DNA of 17,059 bases, from positions 1-17,059 of the forward strand of contig JAJFLS010000275.1 in assembly GCA_021772595.1 (NCBI GenBank). Direction: 5' to 3'. This document shows positions 1 to 7,872 of the stretch, one piece after another (position 1 is the first letter of the stretch; each line of letters starts with the position of its first letter). The notes under the pieces are model-generated. The model saw only the letters and a list, made by a program, of their open reading frames with translations. It was not told the DNA's origin and ran no database searches. A program made the translations under genes and the position numbers. The stretch comes from Opitutales bacterium. Its GTDB lineage: Bacteria; Verrucomicrobiota; Verrucomicrobiia; Opitutales; Opitutaceae.

Positions 1-137
1 GGGCTCGGATTATGCTTGGCGGAGTGAGCGATTGGAGTTCCTGTCAGCGCGGATAGGGCGAGGGATCCAAAGCCGCAACCGGCTGTCCTCAAAAAATCGC
101 GACGGGAGAAAGAATTTTCGATCTGGTAACAAGGCAT
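1..137 (-). CDS. DUF1501 family protein, N-terminal fragment with Tat signal
   Basis: The minus strand from an ATG at 137-135 is open to the window edge (45 codons). The first residues are MPCYQIENSFSRRDFLRTAG, followed by a glycine/alanine-rich hydrophobic stretch ending near an AHSA site. The SRRDFL core plus a moderate hydrophobic region is a textbook twin-arginine signal, and this form is typical of DUF1501 (PF07394) proteins, which belong to the alkaline phosphatase/sulfatase-like superfamily. The start lies 3 bases after the stop of the PSD1 gene; PSD1-DUF1501 is the standard gene pair in Planctomycetes and Verrucomicrobia, which supports the assignment even though no catalytic domain is in view. 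A folded, perhaps metal-containing, exported protein is implied by the Tat route. Its biochemical function is not established for the family. Only the signal region is visible, so a different Tat substrate cannot be excluded. Confidence 0.72.
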   Translation of the reverse strand, partial: MPCYQIENSFSRRDFLRTAGCGFGSLALSALTGTPIAHSAKHNPS

Positions 138-140
138 GGC

Positions 141-3077
141 TTAGTGAAGATAGAGGAACGCATTTGAAGTCATGAGGGCGTGACAGAAATCGGCGACCGC
201 TCCCAATATCGGATCCTGATTCTGCGCTATCCGATCGGGGAGAATCCAGGAGGCGCCGTCTGGAATTGTTGAGTCGGCATCTAGGAAAAAACTGAGATTG
301 ATTCGACTGGATCCATTGGTATCCGAACTGAAGGAAAGCTCTTCGTTGCCTAGAGGTCGATTGGTCAGCGACAACCGAGCGATGTGCCCAGTCCATAGGT
401 GTCCTTCAGCGTGTCTACCGCCAACTATAATAGGAGTACCCGATGGGTGAATATGATTGGCGATTGTGTGGGAAACAGAAGTGGACTGTAGCTCCGCTTT
501 AGGATCTGAAAGATCCTTCATATAGAAGACAACCTTGCCACCACCGCTTTCGTTCTGGATGCGATTTGCAGTTACGACTACCGCGAGGTAGACTGGCTTC
601 CCGAGAGGAACACGGAGACCGGAAGCGACTACTTCGTAGTCTTGGTTACCAACTCCGTTGTTGCCGATAAGTTGAACTATGAAGTTTCGCGGGTCGTACT
701 TAGACTTGGCGCTTGTGATTCCGATGCTCCAGCCGCTCCCTTCGTGATCCCCGTTCCATTGCGAAACGATGGTGTTGACGCGGGCGTTGGTATGAATCGA
801 ATCGAGAGATACGACTGCTTCAAAGGAAAAAGAATCGCCGGTCAAGTCCAGTTCGGGCAAGATCATTCTCTCGTAGGGCGTATCGGGCTTAAGAGTGAGA
901 GCGGCATTACCTGAGATTAGAGAAGGCCCGTTTAACTCGAAATGATCTTCGATCGGGCTTAACGGAGTGTCGGTGTAATCGTAGATTGGATTCTGTTGTT
1001 CTATATCAATGGATAGACGTTCGATCTGGGATTTTACGAACTGCATGGAGAGATCTATTTCTCGATCGGTCGCGGGACGGTTGTAGGCGATTGAAATCGC
1101 TTTGGAAATATGAGAGGGTTCGAGTGTAATGCTTCCTTCGAGAATGCGTTCAGCGAAGGCGTTGGCTCGTTCGATTGGCCATTCGCTGTTTACGAGTAGA
1201 AGTGATTGAATGGGGGTGGTCGTTTGTAGACGCTGCGGAGCGGAATCGAAACCGTGTGGTGAATCGAAATTGTGGAGCATCTTTTCGGGACGATTGCGTC
1301 GTTTCTCCAGATAGATGCTTCTCACGAGGGTCTCTCCGTCTTCCGAGGGACCGCCGATGCGATGGCTGATTTCGCCTGAAGCAACGAGCATTGCGTCGCG
1401 AGCCTGTTCGGCGTTCAAGCGTTGAGGAGGAAATCGCCAAAGGAGCCGGTTTTCTGGATCGGCCATTGCTAAGGATGCGTCAGGTTCTCTCCGAGCGGTT
1501 TGTCGGTAGGTGGCACTCGACATGATCAAGCGGTGGAGGGATTTCAATTGCCAATCATTTTCGATAAGCTGATTGGTGAGCCAGTCGAGAAGGTCGGGAT
1601 GACTCGGTTCCTCGCCCAACGTGCCGAAGTCATTTGGCGTAGGGACGATCCCCGTACCGAAATGGTAGTGCCAAACCCGGTTCGCAATCACTCTAGTGGA
1701 GAGCGGATTTTCGGGACTCGTAATCCAGTTTGCTAGCGCGCTGCGTCTGCCTGTAGTTGTATCCGTCGATTGGATTTTCGGTGAAGGTAGGCCAAGAAGC
1801 TTTAGAAATGCAGGTTCCACTTTCTGTTCGCTGCGTCGGGTCTTCATGGTAGTTTCGACAGGAAGCGTCGAGGCGTCGGTAGTGACGAATGCCATTGGGA
1901 GCGGTTTGGGTTTATCCTTTTGAAATGTCTCTAGCTCCGCGACGAGTTCTTTGTACCGGACAAGTGTTTCCGGCTGTTTTTGAAATTCCTTCTCGAACTG
2001 GATCCTGCTATCTTGAGTTACTACTTGGCGACGTACGAGCTCCGCCATTTGGAATTCGTAGGGAGTTCGTTCAGATTCCGGCTTGTAGTACATTTCTTGA
2101 ATATCGGGCGGAAACTGTCCCACCGTGTAGGCCTTTTTTTTGGCTCGAGCGTCCTGAGTGATACGGTCGATGGCGTCGCGAACGGTTTTTGTTTTCTCCA
2201 TCCATTTCGCCTGTCCGCGCTTGTATCGCTCTTTCTCATCAGGGGTGCCGAGGGAGAGATTATCCGGCCAATAGGACGTTGCGAGGAATGACTGAAGGGC
2301 GTAATAATCCTTTTGTAGAATCGGATCGAACTTGTGGTCGTGGCATTGAGCACAGCCAATGCCCAGGCCCAGAAACACCTCTCCAGTAACGTTGGTCATC
2401 TCGTTTACGATCAATTCCCAATGCATTTGAGAATTGCGTTGATTCCATTCGTAGATGCCATGTCGAAGAAATGCGGTGCCAATTATGGTATCCGGATCGT
2501 TGGGGTCGATCTCGTCACCAGCCAGTTGCTCGCGAACGAACTGGTCGTAGGGTTTGTCATCATTTAGCGAGTTGATGACGTAGTCGCGGTAGCGCCAGGC
2601 GTCGGGTCTGTAGTCATCGGCTCTATACCCGTCCGTTTCCGCGTATCGTACTACGTCTAGCCAATGCTGGGCCCATCGTTCGCCGTATCGAGGACTCGCA
2701 AGTAGGGTGTCGATGAGTGCGCTGTATGCACTTTCGAAATCGACGTCTGATTTCTTAATGAATTCCGCCACTTGTGCGGGAGAAGGAGGAAGGCCGTGCA
2801 GATCGAAATAGGCGCGTCGGACAAGCTCGTAAGGATCGGCCTCTTGGGCTTTGTCGAAATCAGCCTCATTCAATTTCTTGAAGACAAAGTTGTCGATTGG
2901 ATTTCTCAATGCAGAGAAATTAGAGATTTTCGGTATGTTTGGATCATTGAGCGGTTGAATCGCCCACCACTGCCGATCTTGATCCGTGAATTCGTGCACT
3001 GCGTTCTTATTCGATGAATTACCTGCAAGCGCGGTGAGCGCGAATAGTGAAGCGATGAATATGAGTTTTTCTTTCAT
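141..3077 (-). CDS. Secreted PSD1 protein (DUF1549 + DUF1553) with CxxCH and LamG-like insert
   Basis: 978 aa. Residues 1-19 form a Sec signal peptide (MKEKLIFIASLFALTALAG). DUF1549 (PSCyt2) spans about 57-265, with the YGERWAQHWLDVVRYAETDG block at 131-150 and a CAQCH motif at 242-246 that could bind c-type haem. DUF1553 (PSD1) spans about 445-680, with TRVIANRVWHYHFGTGIV near 461 and the FDSPHGFDSAPQRLQTTTPIQSL region near 604-625. From about 740 to 915 there is a concanavalin-A/LamG-like beta-sandwich segment (TGDSFSFEAVVSL, GSGWSIGI, ILVGGRH-like, HIARLSLTNRPL). The short C-terminal PSD1 signature VADFCHALMTSNAFLYLH then closes the protein, so the LamG-like module sits inside the PSD1 unit. 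The ATG overlaps the preceding stop as ATGA and the next gene starts 3 bases downstream, which suggests coupled translation. Family function is unknown; a periplasmic, possibly redox-linked role in polysaccharide use is inference. Confidence 0.9.
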   Translation of the reverse strand: MKEKLIFIASLFALTALAGNSSNKNAVHEFTDQDRQWWAIQPLNDPNIPKISNFSALRNPIDNFVFKKLNEADFDKAQEADPYELVRRAYFDLHGLPPSPAQVAEFIKKSDVDFESAYSALIDTLLASPRYGERWAQHWLDVVRYAETDGYRADDYRPDAWRYRDYVINSLNDDKPYDQFVREQLAGDEIDPNDPDTIIGTAFLRHGIYEWNQRNSQMHWELIVNEMTNVTGEVFLGLGIGCAQCHDHKFDPILQKDYYALQSFLATSYWPDNLSLGTPDEKERYKRGQAKWMEKTKTVRDAIDRITQDARAKKKAYTVGQFPPDIQEMYYKPESERTPYEFQMAELVRRQVVTQDSRIQFEKEFQKQPETLVRYKELVAELETFQKDKPKPLPMAFVTTDASTLPVETTMKTRRSEQKVEPAFLKLLGLPSPKIQSTDTTTGRRSALANWITSPENPLSTRVIANRVWHYHFGTGIVPTPNDFGTLGEEPSHPDLLDWLTNQLIENDWQLKSLHRLIMSSATYRQTARREPDASLAMADPENRLLWRFPPQRLNAEQARDAMLVASGEISHRIGGPSEDGETLVRSIYLEKRRNRPEKMLHNFDSPHGFDSAPQRLQTTTPIQSLLLVNSEWPIERANAFAERILEGSITLEPSHISKAISIAYNRPATDREIDLSMQFVKSQIERLSIDIEQQNPIYDYTDTPLSPIEDHFELNGPSLISGNAALTLKPDTPYERMILPELDLTGDSFSFEAVVSLDSIHTNARVNTIVSQWNGDHEGSGWSIGITSAKSKYDPRNFIVQLIGNNGVGNQDYEVVASGLRVPLGKPVYLAVVVTANRIQNESGGGKVVFYMKDLSDPKAELQSTSVSHTIANHIHPSGTPIIVGGRHAEGHLWTGHIARLSLTNRPLGNEELSFSSDTNGSSRINLSFFLDADSTIPDGASWILPDRIAQNQDPILGAVADFCHALMTSNAFLYLH

Positions 3078-3679
3078 AAGGCATGTTCCTTATTTTTTAT
3101 TTGAAGCGTGGGAGGTTCATTTGTGGCGAAGGCGTGGACGAGGCCCTGATTTTCGAGGTCGCCGGTTTCGCAAACGATGATGAAAGTAGCAAGACCGTCG
3201 TTAGTGGAGCGGATCAAGGCTGCCAATTCCTCAGAGGAGGCTTTTACCTGGCTCATTGTTGCCCCTTTGGGAACCTCGAAGGTCGCGAGCTTCTTGGTCT
3301 CGTCAAGCTCGAGGTCAGGATCGTTGTCCCAAAGCGGTTCGGACTCTTTCCAGTCGTCATAGTCAATTCCATAAATCGTGAACCTAGAGTCTGGTGCGAG
3401 GGCGTAGAATCCAAGACCGCTGCTGTGGACCTGGAGAATCAGTTCGGCTTCGGCAACGCTTTCCTTGGTGGCTTTAGATAGATCGAAGGTAAGGTAGGAA
3501 CGTGTCACGTTAGTGGGTACGAGGTGGGTGTGTTTGATCATGAGGTGCGGATAGCTCCCGGTGGGTCTGTTTGGGTCTTTTTGACGCGTGTAAATACGAT
3601 TGTTTTCGTTAATCGTATTGACGGAATTAGTTGCTGATAATCGTGACCAGCGACCGGTCGGTGATGACAATCGGAGCAT
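3074..3679 (-). CDS. DNRLRE/CBM96-like domain ORF, out of frame with the upstream hydrolase
   Basis: 201-codon ORF on the minus strand. From about residue 22 it reads like a DNRLRE-type carbohydrate-binding beta-sandwich (CBM96-like): a run beginning NTINENNRIYTRQ, then SYLTFDLSKA, AEAELILQVHSSG, a WKESEPLWDNDPDLE segment and a terminal PPTLQI strand. Such modules are normally secreted and attached to lyases or glycosidases; a founding member binds alginate. This ORF has no signal peptide. Its only in-frame ATG ahead of the domain is at 3679, 53 bases inside the upstream hydrolase gene, and residues 1-16 are simply the hydrolase tail read in another frame. The likely explanation is a former C-terminal module of the hydrolase separated by an indel. 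A coupled cytoplasmic product is less likely. Its stop overlaps the PSD1 start (ATGA). Confidence 0.6.
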   Translation of the reverse strand: MLRLSSPTGRWSRLSATNSVNTINENNRIYTRQKDPNRPTGSYPHLMIKHTHLVPTNVTRSYLTFDLSKATKESVAEAELILQVHSSGLGFYALAPDSRFTIYGIDYDDWKESEPLWDNDPDLELDETKKLATFEVPKGATMSQVKASSEELAALIRSTNDGLATFIIVCETGDLENQGLVHAFATNEPPTLQIKNKEHAL

Positions 3680-5129
3680 CCCAAAGAGGGATATTCTTCA
3701 AGTTTGCAGTTGTCCCGTAATAACTGACTTGTCCTTCAGGAATAGTATACACCGCGCCGGAGACGAGATCGATATAAACGGGGTTGGAGATACGAAATTC
3801 GGGAATTGTAAGTTCGATCCTTTTGCGATTGTAGCTTTCTCCAGGGCGACTCGAGTTGTCCCAGAGCGCATAGACGCGTTTGCCGTTTACGGCGTGAAAG
3901 AATGAGAAGGCAGACAGGTTTTGGTGGTGAGATTCGATGCCCTCAACCGGACCTTCGGGTGTGATCCCGTCATTGAAGAAGCTGCAAATGTTCTGAAAAG
4001 AGTAGTAAGCCAGCTTGGGTCGGTCAACCGAGATGTCTGGCTTGGTTTTAAGGAGGCCCTTCGTGTTGAGCGTATTGAAATTTCTGACCTTCTGTTTGTA
4101 GTGCATATCGGAAATCTGAAACTGGCTGAAGGAGATGCCTCGCCCGATATGAGCTAATCCGTGGCGAGTGTTCCATTTGGCTTGGCTAAGCTCGGTCCAA
4201 TCAAGTTGCTTCAGGGCAAACTGCGGTTGATTGGCGGACGGGGCTCCAGTTTCGCCCTGCCAGAGAACGATGCCCGGATTGTATTTATCCATGGTTGCGC
4301 GTAAGCGGGCCACGTGATCGAAATTATAGTCAGGGTTCGTTGGATAAGCGTGGAAGGAGAAGCCATCGAGTAGGCGGAGTTTGTTTTGCTCTTTCAAATA
4401 CTCCATGAACAGTTCGACTGTTTCGCGCCGTTGCAGACCGGCCAGCGCATAGCCGACGATAAAGGCGTCGGGATCTTCGCGGCGAATGATTTCGGCGGTG
4501 CGGACAAAAAGACGGGCGTACTCAAGATCCATGTCTCTTGTTGTTTCGCCTTTCCCACGGTGGTTGATATCGGCTTCATTCCAGATCTCGTAGTAGGTAA
4601 CGCGATCGGCAAAGAGGCGGATTGCTTTTTGCACGTAGCGATCCCACGCGGACAGGCCTTCTTCTGATTTTGGCAGACCTTCCCCTAAACCGCTTCCTCC
4701 GGCGCCGGGGTAGATGAGGTTGCCGTAGGAGAGTTCGAGCCAGGGATCCAATCCGTGCTCGATGGCTCCATCGATAATGGCTTCGAGCCAGGCAAAGTCG
4801 AAAATGCCGCGTTCTTTTTCCGTCTTGGCCCAGCCGCTCTGCAGACGGAGGCGTTTGGCGCCGAGCGGTTCGAGGTATTTCTTGTAGGAGTGGAAATCAG
4901 CGAAATCGCGATCCAGGGTTTCCCCACCCACTCCCAGTAGGGAGTAGTTGATCTCCGTCGCGTTCTTGGGCTTGAGCATGCCCAGATAGTTCCAACCATC
5001 CGGCATTCCAGCCTTTATTTCCGCAATGGTGGCTTTGGCCTCAACCGTGTGCGGTATTGTTCGTAATGAGTCTGCGGATACGCTGATTCCAGTTAATAGG
5101 CAAAGAAGTAATGAGCTCAGAGATTTCAT
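3627..5129 (-). CDS. Secreted clan GH-A glycoside hydrolase (GH39-like)
   Basis: 500 aa from the ATG at 5129. An in-frame ATG 22 codons upstream exists, but the internal start gives a clean signal peptide (MKSLSSLLLCLLTGISVSAD) and is preferred. The protein reads as a TIM barrel: FADFHSYKKYLEPLGAKRLR early in the barrel, then YYEIWNEAD, where the NE pair holds the probable acid/base Glu185, FSFHAYPTNPDYN, and VLWQGETGAP, holding the probable nucleophile Glu293. These spacings and motifs fit retaining clan GH-A enzymes, and GH39 (beta-xylosidase, alpha-L-iduronidase) is the closest family I can suggest. The C-terminal third (YALWDNSSRPGES to ITDRSLV) looks like an accessory beta domain. It probably acts in the periplasm or at the surface to release sugars or uronic acids for the linked catabolic genes. 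Substrate specificity is not readable. A DNRLRE module follows out of frame. Confidence 0.8.
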   Translation of the reverse strand: MKSLSSLLLCLLTGISVSADSLRTIPHTVEAKATIAEIKAGMPDGWNYLGMLKPKNATEINYSLLGVGGETLDRDFADFHSYKKYLEPLGAKRLRLQSGWAKTEKERGIFDFAWLEAIIDGAIEHGLDPWLELSYGNLIYPGAGGSGLGEGLPKSEEGLSAWDRYVQKAIRLFADRVTYYEIWNEADINHRGKGETTRDMDLEYARLFVRTAEIIRREDPDAFIVGYALAGLQRRETVELFMEYLKEQNKLRLLDGFSFHAYPTNPDYNFDHVARLRATMDKYNPGIVLWQGETGAPSANQPQFALKQLDWTELSQAKWNTRHGLAHIGRGISFSQFQISDMHYKQKVRNFNTLNTKGLLKTKPDISVDRPKLAYYSFQNICSFFNDGITPEGPVEGIESHHQNLSAFSFFHAVNGKRVYALWDNSSRPGESYNRKRIELTIPEFRISNPVYIDLVSGAVYTIPEGQVSYYGTTANLKNIPLWDAPIVITDRSLVTIISN

Positions 5130-5271
5130 GGATAGATGTTGATGGTGCTCTAAATGAATGAGGAATTTGGATGGTGAGTTTGGGTGAGAGGCCACCGCTT
5201 AAATGTCTGTGTGGGAATGTTTTGAACAGGGAAATTTTGAATATGCATGCCGTACCTTGGTTGAGAGAAAC

Positions 5272-5982
5272 TTAGAAGTAGCCTCCCTCGTCGGTAATTT
5301 CCCGAACCCCTTTGCCTTCGGCTACCCACCCGAAGATCTTCTTCTCGTTTTCGCGGATTTCCTCCGCTCGCAAAAGGACATCGTATGCGATGTCTCGAGG
5401 AATGCAGATGACGCCATCAATGTCGCCCATTAGAATATCGCCTGGTTTTATATCCACATTGCAAATACGAATAGGAATTTGGAAGTGAGTTATGAGGCAG
5501 CGACCAAGCGAGCCATTGGGACTACGGTATTTGTAGTAAACAGGAAACTTCTTTTCGATAATTTGTCGTGTGTCGCGAATGCACCCATCGATGCACGAGG
5601 CCTTCACTCCCTTGCTGACTGCCGTTGCTGTCATGACGCCGCCCCACATGGTCGCTTCCTCGTCTCGACTGGTGTCGTAGACGATAAACGCGTCTTCGTG
5701 CATGGCTTCGAGCATGTTCGTCCGAAAGTCCATTTCTCCACGTATCAAAGAGCTCGGAGCGCTCTTAACTGTAAAGGCGATCCCCGCTACAGTGACTTCT
5801 TCTTGGAGGGGACGGAGGTAGGGCGGCAGCGATTGGTTTAGTAGGCAAAACTCTCTGAGGACATCACTGATCGCTCCGGTATAGAGTTGTTCGAATCGAG
5901 CGAGAAGCTCTTTTTCAGGTATCGGAAATGGCTTTTTCGAGATGGATTCCCGATCCTCGATTAATTTGTCGAGATTCATCAT
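5272..5982 (-). CDS. RraA-like protein (HMG/CHA aldolase family)
   Basis: 236 aa from the tandem ATGs at 5982/5979; upstream in-frame codons read as low-complexity non-family sequence, and GAGAAG lies about 8 bases before the first ATG. The body is a typical RraA-like (PF03737) fold: LYTGAISDVLREF near the N-terminus, DTSRDEEATMWGGVMTATAVSKG as the central region, SCIDGCIRDTRQI carrying the conserved Arg-Asp that binds pyruvate and Mg2+, and the C-terminal block PGDILMGDIDGVICIPRDIA. Characterised relatives are divalent-metal class II aldolases that release pyruvate from 4-hydroxy-4-methyl-2-oxoglutarate and similar 2-oxo acids, or oxaloacetate decarboxylases; true RNase E inhibitors are a minority. 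Placed directly downstream of uxuA, whose product is a 2-keto-3-deoxy acid, an aldolase role on that compound is a reasonable inference. It is not proven by sequence. Confidence 0.85.
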   Translation of the reverse strand: MMNLDKLIEDRESISKKPFPIPEKELLARFEQLYTGAISDVLREFCLLNQSLPPYLRPLQEEVTVAGIAFTVKSAPSSLIRGEMDFRTNMLEAMHEDAFIVYDTSRDEEATMWGGVMTATAVSKGVKASCIDGCIRDTRQIIEKKFPVYYKYRSPNGSLGRCLITHFQIPIRICNVDIKPGDILMGDIDGVICIPRDIAYDVLLRAEEIRENEKKIFGWVAEGKGVREITDEGGYF

Positions 5983-6069
5983 TCCGACTTCTCTATTGTA
6001 TTGGTTAGTAGACACAGGGAGTAGTGTTAGCGTGGTGGTCGATGTATTTCGTAGGGGCAGTCCCAATCG

Positions 6070-7065
6070 TCAATTTCTGCGTATATTCTCATTTATTTCC
6101 TGAATTCCTAGAGTATCCAAAATACCTTTCAAGTAGCCGGTTGCGAACAAGCGACCGTGGGCTCCGTAGCCAGGATCGTCATTGCTTTCCCCTGCTAGTG
6201 TCGGTACGTGATCCACGCGGATAGGGCCTTTAAAACCGATTTTTCGATAATGTCGAAGCATGGCTGGCATGTCGGTCGGGCCGTTGTCGTGAAAGGTCTC
6301 CCTGAATTGAGAGGGTGTCCCGACAACGTCTCGGAAGTGGATAAAGAAGAGCTTTCCTTGATCCGCGAATTCGCTCGCCAAGGCGGCGACATCGGCTCCC
6401 ATTGTGGTGTAGCAACCTTGGCAGAATGTTATTCCGTGAGACGAGCTGTCTGAGAGGCTTAGGGCGCGCCGAATATTGTCGGGCTTCGAAAAGATGCGAC
6501 TAATGCCGAGCAATGGGCTTATCGGCGGGTCGTCAGGATGGAGTCCCATTTGGACGCCCGCTTTTTCCGCTACTGATAGAATCGCATCTATGAAGTATTC
6601 ATAATTTTCCCACATTTGTTCTTCGGAGATCTCTCCCGCTTCAGTCAGTGAGGCACCTTCCAGGTCCTCGAGGTCGAATCCGCTCGCTAGGGCGCCGCCT
6701 CGTTCGGGAATATCTGTTCGCGTGCGAAACCATCCGATCTGAGCCATGAAATTGTAGCAGAGTAGGGGGATGCCGAGCTCGCCCATGTTATGGAGCATCT
6801 GGCAATAGGAAGCGAGATCCTCGTCTCGACCCGGTTTGCCTTGCTTGATGCGTTCCATGTTTATTTGGTCGCCTTCCAGTCCGTAGAGATCGAAACCGGA
6901 TTCCTTGAACGTCGTTTGCGCTTTTCGTAGGACGTCGATGTCTGAAGGTGGAGCTCTCCCGGTGAGTGTGGGGTTCAGTTTCGCTATTGCATGCTTCACC
7001 CCCATTTGCTGGGCGAGCTGCCAGCGAAGGTCAGGTTTTGAAGGGAGGAAGTCGGCGATGAACAT
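6070..7065 (-). CDS. uxuA: Mannonate dehydratase (UxuA family)
   Basis: 331 aa; the reaction is D-mannonate to 2-keto-3-deoxy-D-gluconate plus water (EC 4.2.1.8), using Mn2+/Fe2+ in the cytoplasm. Family motifs are clear: YGLEGDQINMERIK in the first third, MGLHPDDPPISPLLG mid-protein, GITFCQGCYTTMG with metal-site residues, FIHFRDVVGT, FHDNGPTDMPAM and RVDHVPTLAGE, then YGAHGRLFATGYLKGIL near the end. At 331 aa it is shorter than the roughly 390-aa E. coli enzyme, but homologues of this size are usual in other phyla, and all core metal and substrate motifs remain. The start codon is 15 bases after the stop of the IclR-family regulator, so both probably share a transcript. It completes the glucuronate pathway with the divergently encoded isomerase and reductase. 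Confidence 0.95.
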   Translation of the reverse strand: MFIADFLPSKPDLRWQLAQQMGVKHAIAKLNPTLTGRAPPSDIDVLRKAQTTFKESGFDLYGLEGDQINMERIKQGKPGRDEDLASYCQMLHNMGELGIPLLCYNFMAQIGWFRTRTDIPERGGALASGFDLEDLEGASLTEAGEISEEQMWENYEYFIDAILSVAEKAGVQMGLHPDDPPISPLLGISRIFSKPDNIRRALSLSDSSSHGITFCQGCYTTMGADVAALASEFADQGKLFFIHFRDVVGTPSQFRETFHDNGPTDMPAMLRHYRKIGFKGPIRVDHVPTLAGESNDDPGYGAHGRLFATGYLKGILDTLGIQEINENIRRN

Positions 7066-7080
7066 CTCAGAAAAAGGTTC

Positions 7081-7824
7081 TTAAATAAATTCCAGGGTGC
7101 GTTCGATCTCTTGCGCAGTTTTAACGAGTCGTTTGCGAAGTTGAGGGAGCGACTCTGGGCTCATCTCGCCTCGAAAGCCCACAATGGTGAGAGCTGCTCG
7201 CGCAATGGGAGTTAGCAATGGAGCGGAAAGCGTATCCAATCCAAGGTAGTGCTCGCCCAGACTTTCGCTGATGTTCTTTTCCTGTACCGCTTTAACTCTG
7301 CAGCGAACGAACTCTGGCGTTTCGTGTTTCCAGTTGTCTTTGGGTATCGCCTTAATTACGTTTTCGAGTTCATTGTCGGAAAGACTCGATAGGAGACAGG
7401 CTCCGGGGGATCCCCATACCACAGGAAATCTACCGCCTAGAGGTACGGAAACTCCAAAGGGGCGTCGAGATTCTCCGATGGATACTATGACTTGCTCATT
7501 GCCCTGACGAATGGTGAGTTTAACCGTAAGATCGAGTTCACGCGATAGATTGTCGATCAGCGTTTGAGAGGCTCTTCCATAGCGGTCGAAGTTATCTAGG
7601 TGGTGCAATATAGGAAGCAAGCCGAGCGAAAGGCTGTATCCATTGTTTGGGTTCGGCTTAATCCAATCTGCTGCTTCTAGTGTCTTGAGGATACGGTAGG
7701 CGGTTGGCTGACTGGCATCCACTTTACGAGCGAGGGCGCTGGAAGTGGTTTCGCCGGTTGCAGTCGCAATTGTATTAAGAATGCGAATGGCTTTCTCTAG
7801 GGAGGGGACTGTTTGTTTATTCAT
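7081..7824 (-). CDS. IclR-family transcriptional regulator
   Basis: 247 aa from the ATG at 7824. The frame stays open 39 codons upstream to 7941, but that extension would run through the divergent promoter region and has no family similarity, so the shorter start is preferred. Residues 1-65 are the IclR winged helix-turn-helix: VPSLEKAIRILNTIATATGE, then SSALARKVDASQPTAYRILKTLEAADWI. Residues from about 75 to 245 are the IclR effector-binding domain, with GRASQTLIDNLSRELDLTVKL, VSVPLGGRFPVVWGSPGACLLS, and the terminal PIARAALTIVGFRGEMS block. IclR proteins of uronate clusters (the KdgR type) typically sense KDG or a related sugar acid and repress the pathway. Its position as first gene of the uxuA arm, divergent from uxaC and next to two palindromes, points to autoregulation and control of both arms. 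The effector is inferred. Confidence 0.92.
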   Translation of the reverse strand: MNKQTVPSLEKAIRILNTIATATGETTSSALARKVDASQPTAYRILKTLEAADWIKPNPNNGYSLSLGLLPILHHLDNFDRYGRASQTLIDNLSRELDLTVKLTIRQGNEQVIVSIGESRRPFGVSVPLGGRFPVVWGSPGACLLSSLSDNELENVIKAIPKDNWKHETPEFVRCRVKAVQEKNISESLGEHYLGLDTLSAPLLTPIARAALTIVGFRGEMSPESLPQLRKRLVKTAQEIERTLEFI

Positions 7825-7828
7825 ATAA

Positions 7829-7843
7829 GAATAATGATTATTC
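7829..7843. promoter_or_regulatory. Candidate IclR operator 1 (palindrome)
   Basis: GAATAATGATTATTC is a perfect palindrome with 7-base arms around one central base. It lies 5 bases before the ATG of the regulator and would cover its transcription start if the candidate minus-strand promoter is real. Size and symmetry match the roughly 14-15-base palindromes bound by IclR dimers. It shares GAATA/TATTC ends with the second palindrome at 7885-7898. Binding is inferred. Confidence 0.45.
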
Positions 7844-7872
7844 AATAAATCTTGACCTAAGCTTGGAGTCAA
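7844..7872 (-). promoter_or_regulatory. Candidate sigma-70 promoter for the iclR-uxuA arm
   Basis: On the minus strand TTGACT (7872-7867) is followed after 17 bases by TTTATT (7849-7844). The -35 is a good match and the -10 a weak one. Transcription would start inside the 7829-7843 palindrome, giving a very short leader before the ATG at 7824. Confidence 0.35.

Noticed and set aside
10..396. 128-codon ORF on the minus strand covering the end of the PSD1 gene and the DUF1501 start
   Set aside because: It is an arginine/serine-rich shadow in the wrong frame; the neighbouring frame from 137 encodes a clear Tat signal and the PSD1 frame is well supported.
1500..2567. Several 60-110-codon ORFs on both strands within the PSD1 gene
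   Set aside because: All lie inside a strongly supported coding frame, have low-quality composition and no recognisable domains.
5479..5841. 120-codon plus-strand ORF opposite the RraA-like gene
   Set aside because: Antisense shadow; the minus-strand protein matches a family along its whole length.
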